Source: Pycnopodia helianthoides (lineage: Eukaryota > Echinodermata > Asteroidea > Forcipulatida > Asteriidae). From it: a stretch of 64,000 bases of DNA. The stretch lies in contig CM063256.1 in the NCBI GenBank assembly GCA_032158295.1, positions 4,326,034-4,390,033 on the forward strand, written 5' to 3'. This document shows positions 33,501-45,500 of this stretch, one piece after another; position 1 is the stretch's first letter, and each line of letters begins with the position of its first letter. The position numbers and the translations under genes were made by a program. The notes below the pieces were generated by a model. The model had not been told where the DNA came from, searched no databases, and saw only the letters and a program-made list of their open reading frames with translations.

Positions 33501-36500
33501 AATCTGGGTACAGGTGCTACTAAGGAAAAAAAGACAATCTTTTTCGAAGTGAAGTTTGGGGCAGAGGAGCGGAATCAGGAGTAGGTAATAAATCAGTGGA
33601 CATTTACTAATTAATAGAGAGGTTAAAGATACTATACAGGATTGGTACAGCTGATTGGTTGTTGCAGATAGTGTTCATGTTTTGTGTGATCAAACATAAA
33701 TATGTATGAAATATCAAACCTGTGAAAATTTAGGCTTAATCCGCTGAGTGATGAGTCAGGAGAAAATAGAGAAAAACCATGCACAATGTTCAGCCTGTAA
33801 ACACATTGTCCTTACTTTTGGTTGTAACAATCGAAATCAGCTGTTACATCCTTTGTAGGTTTTCAGATACAGTTTCATCGAATATGACTTCCCTTCAGAG
33901 GGAAATATTTCACAGAAATTTCTAGTATTAATTTCTTAACTTGTAAGCTTTCAGACTAAAAATAAACAATGATATTTTGTATTCTTTTCCAATCCTGTAT
34001 AATACCTTTAAACTACGCTTGGCAACATCCGGTCAAGCTGGTACCTGGCGTTATTCACAAGAGCCTTGAAGTGTGACGACAGATGTTCAGGCTAACATGT
34101 ACTGTACAAGTGATCGATGTGGCCAGGGCCACATAGTCCGATAGGCAGATCTTCAGGCTAGAGGAGACTGGGCTCCCAAAAGGGTTTCAAAGGATACAGA
34201 GTTCAATGCCGACTTCTCTCATCTCGAGTCCAGTCTGTGTAGGTATTCCAGTAACCCTTAGCTTGATGGGCCTGATGGGCAATGGAGCTAATACTGGATA
34301 ATGATAATTCACATAGCCATCTGTCTCAGGCTTAGGTAACCGGATGTCAAAAATCATTGAGGTCTGCAAAGATACATGATACACTCACTCATTAAAGGCA
34401 GAGTATACTTTTGGTAATTGTCAAAGACTAGTATCCTCACTTGGTGTATCCCAACATATTCATATAACAAACCTGTAAAAATTTGGCCTCAATTGGTCAT
34501 CAAAGTTGCAAGAAAACAATAAAAGCAAGAAAACAATAAAAGCAAAAAAAAAACTTGTTGCATAGAATCGTGTGCTTTCAAATGCCAGAGAAAGGCTTCA
34601 TGCCTGAAGCCTTTCTTAGATTCAAATATTTGAGTAAGAAATTACCTTTTTCTCAAAACTATATTACTTCAGAGGGAGTCGTTTCTCATGTTTTATACTA
34701 TCAGCAGCTTTCAGGTGCTCCTCACCAAGTAAGTTTTTATGGTAATGTATTTCTTGACTAGTTACCAAAAGAATCTACTGCCTTTAAATACGGCTGTTGT
34801 TAATCTATAGCTGCTCCAACCATTGCACGAATAAATTCATGTGTGCGCAAACCAACCGACCTCTAGTTTAGACTGTGTCTGGATTAGCGCTTGCAGCTAT
34901 GGCTGAGGCTTGATCGTCATGTGAACAAGCCTTGAAGCACAGGAGGCCCAGGCCCGATACTTCATACGGTGGCAATGGAGGCAATTACCTCCATGCCCCT
35001 GGTCATTGCCTTGGTGTCTCTCGAAATTTTCAAGTAGAAGTTTACATTTCCCTCACTGATGCCTTTTACTAAGTAAAAACTCCCTTGCCCTGGCAAGAAC
35101 AAAGTATCAAGCCCATAGCAACACACTTATCAACAGCCAGAGCCATAGCTACAACCAATTTGGACACAGCCTTATTGTCTCGAGGACATTAAGGTCCTAG
35201 TCAGCAAAACGTGACCAAAGTGGACATTACACTCAAAAGAAACCAACATCCTTCAATGCCGTAGAAAAACTATGATAATCTTATAAGCCAGAAGTCCTTC
35301 ATGATTCAGCATTTATGTTTCTTTAAAAAATAGTGATGTGGCCAGCGAACTCTTAGACTACAGTTTATATTCAGGCCGGTAAGTGGACCGTTGAAAAAAA
35401 AAAAATAAATAAATCGCTCCGCCGCGCTGAAACTCTTGATGGTTAATACTCTAAAAACTAACAATCAATCGGAATAGAAATTGACACACAGGCCTACAAC
35501 ATTTTACTGAGCATGCGCTGATACGTAGTCTTAATCAGCCGTGTACTAGCATGTTCTTATATTATCGCCTAATGCACTGTTAGGTTTCGCCGTTCAATGG
35601 CTCTTGCTATATTGTTGCATGCGAAGTAGAGAGATAACGAAGACAAGCATTCCATATGTGCACCCGCAGTTCGCGCTACACAAAATAATGAAAAATGGAC
35701 ACGCACTCTGTGACCGTCTTTTTATTCGTTTTTTTTAAAGGCGGAAATAAAAGTTTACCACATTTATAAAAAAAACAAAAACGGATTTCCGCTTTTAATC
35801 AGAGATTTCACAGGCCTGTCTATTGAACAATGATAACATAGGGAGCCAAGCAAGCAAGTACCTCAGAGTCATTACAGACATGTGACACCCACCCATTTAT
35901 GTTCTGACCAACCACGAAATGTGCATCAAAATGTCTGACACTTTTAAATCCCTTTTGGGTGAACAAAGAAAAAATAACAAGAACAAGATTTGACCCTGTG
36001 ATTTCCGGATTTACTTGCCAGTGCTGTAACAACTGGGCTGCTGAGCACTTAATTGGCGACCTCCCGTATTGTCTATGTCATTTTGTGACGTTTTGATTCA
36101 AGAGAACTTTTCCAGAAATCTTTAGACTGTACTTCTCTTACCTTTGAGGCTTGGTGGTGAACAACAACCAAGTTATCCTGAAATTGCAAAAAAAAGAATG
36201 ACAAGAAAATATTCTTACTAATTTAAATTTAAGGGAAGAATTTGAACAAGTACGCATTTATCAACCATTTATGACACCCCATGCCAAAATTAGTCACTTC
36301 TTGGAAATAGTAAAGACCACTGAAACATCAGCCACGATGTCTTGAGGGCAAGGCAGAATATACTTTTAGTAATTGTCAAAGACTAGTATCCTCACTTGGT
36401 GTATCCAAACATACGCATAAAATAACAAACCTGTGAAAATTTGGGCTCAATTGGTCAAGAAAATAATGATCCACAACTGCATGATAAACAACAGAGCGGT

Positions 36501-39500
36501 GACCTTTTGAAATACTGCAGTAATTGGACAAAATTTTAATTTAGGCTTACAACAACGTTGACAGCAAAGCGGCCAGTCATGTTCAGTCGCAGAACATCCG
36601 TCCTCTTGGCTGGTGATTCCCTGGTAATAAAACAAAGGGTCTAGATGTTGATGGGAACTCATTCACCCTAATAGTAGCCTCTTCGATCCAACAAACTCTT
36701 GATAAGTAAATTATACATCCATTAGTACCAGTATGTTATTTACTCAACATGTGAATGCCCGTTTACATGGTTTAACCATGGAGGTAGAATTAGAATTCTA
36801 CCTCCATGGTTTAACAAGTTGACTGCCGGTCATAGATTCGTAGGGCGTTTCCATTTGTCAAGTGCAGTGCGCATGCGCACATACCAAATAGGTACTATAA
36901 ACAACAAAATTTGAACATACACATTCTGTTAAGGATGTATGTCCTTTCACCACTGCCAGAAGCGTATTCGTTGCGTGCTCAGTGATGCCAGTGTATTCAA
37001 TTAACAATACAAAGCCCTTTCATTCTCTTTGAGTATGCTTGTAGTGGCAGAATCCGTTACACCTGTTACTACGAAAATACTCGTAGACGGCAGTCAACGA
37101 GTTAAATCACCTAAACAGTTAGTAATTAGAGAGCTCTTTACACTTCATATCACAGCACTTTGCGTAAGAACAAAAAAAAACACGCTATCCCGTCTCTCAC
37201 AAGGATCCTGTAAAATGTTTAGCTATTGTCGTATCCTTTACTTTCATTGAACAAACATGATCTTGTTTGTGCATGGCCTAAGATGTTTAGCTATTGTCGT
37301 ATCCTTTACTTTCATTGAACAAACATGATCTTGTTTGTGTAAGGCCTATTAGATGTTTAACGTAATGTTTCAGTTGAGTGATTGCAAAGTGTATATAAGA
37401 ACATAGATTTGTAAAATAACGTTGTTGAAGTCTATCACCGAGTTTGAGTTACTTACTCTGCATCCCTACTACTTACAACAGCTATTTCATGTGTTGTTTT
37501 ACCAGTCTCTTGGACCATTTGTGGTTAATTTTTATGTTCAATGATCTTGCTGTTATAATGTGTATTTCGTTGATTCATTTTATTTATGTTACATGCTGAC
37601 AAGGTTAGGGAGTTACGTTTGTTTGTCCGAATGGGAGACTTTTGAACGCTAGATGGCAGCAGACACACCAGGTAAAACTCCATTGTTTACGTTGTTCTAA
37701 GCATGCACACATTGCCGAGAACAATGGTTTTACCTGGCAAGTCTGCTGCCACCTAGCGTCCCAAAAATCCCCCATTAGGTGCTGTGTTTGAGAGTTTTAA
37801 TGAAAGGAATTTCAATAGCAAACCAGAATCATGGTAGAGACTGACACTTACTTTTGTAGTTGATAGAGGACAATCTCAGCTCCTTTACTGCTTGGTCCTC
37901 TGACTTGATGACGAAGGACAACAATGTACAAATGGCTGTACCTACAAAGACAATGAGTGGCACCACTAGATTATATGTAATAACAATAATATACTGAGCA
38001 TTTATATAGCGTTCTTATTCAATTGTATCACATTTTTAAACAGACACAATAGACCTTATGAATTGATGACCTCACGCCATCTTAGAGGTAAAAAGATGAC
38101 GTAACAATGGAAATTGCACATCTATGTACGCGCAGCGCACAGAATCGACCAATGAGTAACCTTCTTTTGACCTCTATAGCCGAGGGTGCCCTACTTAAAT
38201 GACCTCTAATCTTATTTTGTTCAAATAGGTGAGGGCTTTTGGTGATGGAGAAAATATTGAAAGATATGCAATTTGTAATATAGCACCTTAAAAGCATTAA
38301 GAGGCACTGTGGTGCAACTTGCTGCCATTGCCTTAAACATCGGGGCAAGCCCCTTCTCTTTCAGTGTCCTTAAGTTCTTTTCATGCATTACACAACATGG
38401 CTTAATGTCCCAACCGAAAGACAAAGGGAAACTATTTTGTTTTTTTTAGTACATATCATTCCCCAAACTCTTTACCCCAGGGGTGATATCATACAATAGT
38501 GAAAAATCCTGAAAGATGGAAGACAGTCTCTTCTTCATCGAGAGTGACACCACCTGAACTTCCTGGGTGCTATATTTCAGAGGATTTACAAACATTCTAC
38601 ATTTCTACAAAAGTAAACGTATGAATAAACTGGGCTTTGTATTTCTTTACTGGATTCTCAGTTCAGATCTTTAAAGAAATTTGTACGGCAAAGTGAAAAA
38701 AATCCTGAAATCAGATCAAATCCTGACAAATCACAGGCCTGTCTACAAACCTGAAAGAATTTTACTATGAATAGAAAACAGTGAAACATGTTTTGATTTT
38801 ACCATCTTTTTCTAACAGCTATAACTTACAGATTTGCTATGGTGACATCTCGTTCCAGTAAACACAGCTTGGGCGGCTTAGGGACTTGCGGCAAGTCTAT
38901 GTCAAATTTGGCCATCTTTATGACATTACCAGCCTAAAATACAAAATTCAACCAAAAGCGCATGAAAGACTCAAAATTAAAATTGTATCGTTACAACCCA
39001 ATCAATCAATCGAAAACTGAAATGTTTGTTTACACAAATATATAAAACCAAGTTATTAAATGACTAGTAAATAACTTCTACAGATTATTTAAAGGGGGTA
39101 TACCTTTGGTAAGTACTCCACAAATTAATGACCATAAAACTTACTTGGTAAGAAGCCTGAAGCTGTTGATAATGTATAATATTTTGAGAAACAATTCCCT
39201 TTAAAGGAATGTGGTTTTAGAGAGAGAGGGGTTCAAAAACATTTAAATCTGAGACTCTGAAATTGTGTATTCCAATTACGGATTATTCTTCCTGCAAGGA
39301 CATAACTGCTCCAGATTTTTGGCAATATCTCAAAAATGCTAGCACCATTCAAAATGATTTTTCTACAGGTTAGTTTTATTGTATATATCTGCATTAAAAA
39401 AAGAATAAAAACAATCGAACGGTTCCAAAAACCAAAGGCATACTTTGCCTTTAAAGTAAATTTCATCAATCGTATATTTTGTTTTTGAACATACTGTACA

Positions 39501-42500
39501 CAAAAAACTCTTACCTTGAAATGGAATGGATTGAGTACGTTTCCCAGAGTTGAAGATGACAGAAGAAGTAATGAGTTATCAGCCTAGCCAAAAATAAAAA
39601 CATGTCACACAAAAACATGATTTTTTAAACACTGCATGTAGTTCAAGTTTCGGACCCCATAAGCAGTCCTCTGTGCTGGGACATACATTCACTGCGCGTT
39701 CTATTTTGGGTATATGCAGTTGTTTTGCATCTTTATGCTCGGTTTTTTAAATCCAAAATATCCTAAATTTTGGGGTGACCACAGCTACCTTAATATCTGA
39801 CTTGGTGCTGGCCATAAATACTATTTGTTACCCAAAACTTTTCTCTTTGTAATTCCATACAGAGATCACACTTTAGGAGATCCGACCTTTGCCTCTCCAC
39901 CACTCTCCCTCCCCATTGATTGTCTTCATCATCAGCTGACCGTTTCTTGCTCCTGAACACGGAACTCAACACAAAGTGACCTCATCTACCTATGCTTGCA
40001 TCCTCTCATGTTATTGGCGAAGTTGTCAATAAAATTTCCTTTTATTATGATCTATCCTGTTTTAATTGAAATATGTCTGTTTTTATTTACTGAAACATTC
40101 AAACCTGTGACATATCATTTGTACTTTCCAATTGTCTTAATAGAATGAATGTTATATATGCGATTGCCATGATCTTAAAAATTCTTATTCACTGAATACA
40201 CAGGTCATGTATGTCTGCAATTCTGTTGGTGCATAAGCTTAATTCAAAGTCCTAAAGTACCTAACCCTGTAGGCAGAGAACTCTATGTGCACACAACCCT
40301 GTAAGCAGAGAACCCAGTAAGCAAAGAACCCAATAAGCAGTAAACCCAGTGAGCAGAGAACCCGGTAAACAGAGAACCCTGTAAGCAGAAAACCCAGTAA
40401 GCAGAGAACCCAGTAAGCAGAGAACCCAGTAAGCAGACAACCCGGTAAGCAGAGAACCCAGTAAGCAGAGAACTGTATGTGCAGAGAACCCTGTAAGCAG
40501 AGAACCCAGTAAGCAGAGAACCCGGTAAGCAGAGAACCCGGTAAGCAGAGAACCCGGTAAGCAGAGAACCCTGTAAGCAGAGAACCCAGTAAGCAGAGAA
40601 CCCTGTAAGCAGAGAACCCAGTAAGCAGGGAACCCGGTAAGCAGAGAACCCGGTAAGCAGAGAACCCAGAAAGCAGAGAACCCCGTAAGCAGAGAACCCA
40701 GTAAGCAGAGAACCCGGTAAGCAGAGAACCCTGTCAGCAGAGAGCCCGGTAAGCAGAGAACCCAGTTAGCAGAGAACCCTGTCAGCAGAGAACCCTGTAA
40801 GCAGAGAACCCTGTCAGCAGAGAACCCAGTAAGCAGAGAACCCGGTCAGCAGAGAACCTGGTAAGCAGAGAACCCAGTTAGCAGGGAACCCTGTCAGCAG
40901 AGAACCCCGTAAGCAGAGAACCCGGTCAGCAGAGAAACCGGTAAGCAGAGAACCCGGTAAGCAGAGAACCCGGTAAGCAGAGAACCCTGTCAGCAGAGAG
41001 CCCTGTAAGCAGGGAACCCAGTAAGCAGAGAACCCGGTAAGCAGGGAACCCCGTAAGCAGAGAACCCGGTAAGCAGAGAACCCAGAAAGCAGAGAACCCG
41101 GTCAGCAGAGAACCCAGTAAGCAGAGAACCCGGTAAGCAGAGAACCCTGTCAGCAGAGAGCCCGGTAAGCAGAGAACCCAGTTAGCAGAGAACCCTGTCA
41201 GCAGAGAACCCTGTCAGCAGAGAACCCTGTCAGCAGAGAACCCAGTTAGCAGGGAACCCTGTCAGCAGAGAACCCGGTAAGCAGAGAACCCGGTCAGCAG
41301 AGAACCCGGTAATCAGAGAACCCAGTAAGCAGAGAACCCTGTCAGCAGAGAGCCCTGTAAGCAGGGAACCCAGTAAGCAGAGAACCCGGTAAGCAGGGAA
41401 CCCGGTAAGCAGGGAACCCCGTAAGCAGAGAACCCGGTAAGCAGAGAACCCAGAAAGCAGAGAACCCAGTCAGCAGAGAACCCGGTCAGCAGAGAAACCG
41501 GTAAGCAGAGAACCCGGTAAGCAGAGAACCCGGTAAGCAGAGAACCCTGTCAGCAGAGAGCCCTGTAAGCAGGGAACCCAGTAAGCAGAGAACCCGGTAA
41601 GCAGGGAACCCCGTAAGCAGAGAACCCGGTAAGCAGAGAACCCAGAAAGCAGAGAACCCGGTCAGCAGAGAACCCAGTAAGCAGAGAACCCGGTAAGCAG
41701 AGAACCCTGTCAGCAGAGAGCCCGGTAAGCAGAGAACCCAGTTAGCAGAGAACCCTGTCAGCAGAGAACCCTGTCAGCAGAGAACCCTGTCAGCAGAGAA
41801 CCCAGTTAGCAGGGAACCCTGTCAGCAGAGAACCCGGTAAGCAGAGAACCCGGTCAGCAGAGAACCCGGTAATCAGAGAACCCAGTAAGCAGAGAACCCT
41901 GTCAGCAGAGAGCCCTGTAAGCAGGGAACCCAGTAAGCAGAGAACCCGGTAAGCAGGGAACCCGGTAAGCAGGGAACCCCGTAAGCAGAGAACCCGGTAA
42001 GCAGAGAACCCAGAAAGCAGAGAACCCGGTCAGCAGAGAACCCGGTCAGCAGAGAACCCGGTAAGCAGAGAACCCGGTAAGCAGAGAACCCAGTAAGCAG
42101 AGAACCCTGTCAGCAGAGAGCCCTGTAAGCAGGGAACCCAGTAAGCAGAGAACCCGGTAAGCAGGGAACCCTGTCAGCAGAGAACCCTGTCAGCAGAGAA
42201 CCCAGAAAGCAGAGAACCCGGTTAGCAGAGAACCCGGTCAGCAGAGAACCCGGTAAGCAGAGAACACGGTAAGCAGAGAACCCGGTAAGCAGAGAACCCT
42301 GTCAGCAGAGAGCCATGTAAGCAGTGCCATGAACTTGCACTTGGTTTTTGTTACTTTTGTTATTTTGTGGGTCAAAACCTACAAGTTTACTTACCAGGAA
42401 GACAAACCAGTTGACGGAGATGTTGATGTTCTTGAGTGACTTGAGAGATTTCTTCTCTGGGATGACTTGATAGAGTTCCAACCCATGGTCTGTGATAAAC

Positions 42501-45500
42501 ACTACCTCATTGATATTGGTCCAATTGAAGCCAATTATCTTAGTATTCTTGCCCTGTAGGTCAAGATAAAGATAAAGATAAATAGTAAAAAACCAGAATA
42601 ATTCAGGCTTTCCTAAGCACAATATCCGCAGGCACTGGTACAGGCTAATTTTTAGGAGCGCTCATTAGTTATTTTCCATGTATGGTTACGCTGATTGGCT
42701 GAGCATTGCACCCCGACTCTTGTGACTTTCCTCACAAGATCTTCAAAAGCTCTTCAGTTGTCACAGAATTATTGGATTAGACTGGTTGGTTCAAAGGGAT
42801 TTATATTGAATCTTTTTGATAAATAGTAAATTACCTTACAACTTTGAGAATATTCCGACAGGTCTCCCCCACTGTGAAAGTTGATAAATTCCTGTCAACA
42901 GAGAAAATTAAAGGAGATCTTTCAATACACTAAAACAGGAAAAATAAAATATCACAACAATTGTTGTTGTTTTTTTTAATAAAAACCAAATCATACAAAA
43001 TACACAACATGCTCCAGATTATTAATGTTTTTTAACAGGACTCGGGAAAGTGCTGGGTATGAGGTGCTTTACACACATCAGTGTAGGGGTAAAACAAAAT
43101 ATTAATTTAACATCTGTCAACATACTCCAGATTGTACATCACAGCATCTTTATTATTATAAAGCTAAATATCCAATAAAAGGCGAGCCAAGAGCATGATC
43201 ACTATTTGGATGGATTTTGTCAACATTGTGTCCCTTACTCTCAGATCCCTACGCTATACAAAATCAAACCTGGGGAGAATCCTGAATGCTTCTTTTTAAA
43301 GTCTGCATGTTCTTTAGGGTTGTTCCAGAGTAAGCTTGGGCGATATCGCTTTTTCTCAGCCACGATATATCGTCGAGAATATATCGCGATATTCGATATA
43401 ATCGCGATTATTTTTTTATGACGTCAATCTACTACAAATCTCACGGTGTGAGTTGTGGCTACATGTATGATTGACTTATCATTTATACCGTTGTTCCAAC
43501 CAGCTATTCTTCGGGTTTTACTCTAAACCTATGGTATGAAAACCTGGGCCTATTACTTACACACATTTAATGTGTTAACTGCGCATGACAGACTGTTCTT
43601 TATGTGTGCATAACTAATTAGATCACGCTGCACGTGGTAACGCACGTGATAACACCCGTCTGCGTGAGACCGCCTGATCGCTAAGGCTTTGATGTTGGTT
43701 TTTTCGAAGACTAAACCCCGTCGGATCGGATCTGTTGGGGAATCTTGTGGTTGCGGTCTGTGACTTGCAACTCTTTGATGCAGCAAATCGTCTCAACTAG
43801 GAGATTTATTGTTGCAATATCCTCTTGACAAGGAGATTTATTGTTGCAAGATCGTCTTGGCTAGGAAATACATCGCGATACTTAACGATATCGCGATTTA
43901 CCGATATCACGATTAAAAAAATGTGACCCGATATCATAATCGTTTCAGAACTAGTATCACGATATTCGATAATATCGTGGTATCGCCCAAGCTTATTCCA
44001 GAGTCACCGATAATAGGTTGATAGGAATCAAGAACATGGTCTTCTGAATGACTTCAGCCGGACTTGAATTTGCATTACCGATCACAATATAATGAAAAAA
44101 AATCAAATGATTTACATACCACAGTTTTCTGTGACCTCTGGACAGCTAGAATTTTCAGATCGTAAGAAAACTTGATAGAGATAACCGGGCCTTTGTCTTC
44201 CATTCTGAAGAGAAAAGATTAAGTTGTGATCATAAGCATTTTTGATGTCACAAACACTGTGTATTTATGCAACTACAACATGTACAAAATTTAATTGAAT
44301 TTACATGGACTTCTCCCTCAAAGGTTATGTATTACAGTAAAACAAACTTGAAGGGCCAATTAAATCAGCCCAATGTTCGGACTGCATATTGGCTGGCTAA
44401 TCGACCCTTTTTGAAACTCTTTTCTATTCGTTACAACACACCACATGACCTTAAAATTACCTTTTTTAAAGTTGAAAGTGTGATCAAAATAAAGGTTGGG
44501 AAGTCAGTAGGGCCACAAGTCAGCTTTGAGCTTGTGTACATGCATTGACCGAAGTCGTTGTTACATGCACTGGTTGTATTTTGTTTTCTTAGTAACTTAC
44601 AACTTGAAATGCAAGATATTACAAGGAGTTAATACATGGCAATGTTGGGATTCATGTTTTGAAGTTGTGCTGTGTTGAGTGCATAGTTATTACTTCATGT
44701 GAGTTGAACAAAAGAGAATGGGTGTCACTTAAAGGGGCTGTGTCGTCATGATCAGAGCAGGCCTGTGGCTGTACATGGAATTATGAACTCTGCACCAGTT
44801 TACTGCACACACGCGCCCTCCATAGATATCATACAGAGGGAGGGTGCATGCGTGCAGCAATGGGTGCGAGTTCATAACTCCATGTACATGTACAGCCACA
44901 GGCCTGCTTTGATCATGAACACACATCCCCTTTAAAGAACTGCAGAAAGTATGTGTTCATTTTGCTGTGTGCAAATTGCTTACTAACAGTAACACATCAC
45001 ATAATAACAAATAAAAATGTCTGATAAAACAAAATGTCCAGACATCCCTAATGCTAACACTACAGTGGCATTGTTTCAAATCTACATGTAGTCATTAGGC
45101 GAATAGGTGACACTGCTGATTTCTGTTCCACAGTATAATGAAATAGTAAATCATGGCTGATCTAAAATAAGACCACATGTCACCACAGGCCTGGAATTTC
45201 ATCTTGGAGAGGGCAAGGCCATTTTTCTTTTGTAAAGGGCACTTCCATTGGAAAATCTTAAAGTATATGGGGAAGTTTTGAAGGGGCACCAAGGCCAAGA
45301 CCAGGGCAACGAAGGCCATGGCCTCCGTGGCCTCCGTGTAATTCCAGGCCTGTCACCAATAATAGACAGAATCTGTCAGGACACTGGTTTCCTCAAGGAG
45401 CTACATGTAGCTGCTGGTGATGGGAGACGTGAACCAGTGGAAACCTCTAGTTTTCTTGTGTTCTCCCCCGGATTAACTTCTTGTACTTGCATGCTCCCTT

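Noticed and set aside
36774..36810. GAGGTAG word suggesting a let-7-like hairpin
   Set aside because: Only the seed matches; the rest of the stem and its perfect palindrome differ from let-7 precursors.
39790..39972. A 60-codon minus-strand frame (KKRSADDEDNQWGG) that looks protein-like
   Set aside because: It lies in an RMC1 intron; no homologous residues are expected there in RMC1 and flanking exons already join in phase without it.
40262..42320. Possible CRISPR-like or satellite-coded array
   Set aside because: Units are directly adjacent 16-mers with no unique spacers, in an animal intron; translated frames contain stops.
43553..43786. A 77-codon frame within the hAT-type element, considered as transposase remnant
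   Set aside because: Too short and with no BED, RNase H-like or dimerisation motif.
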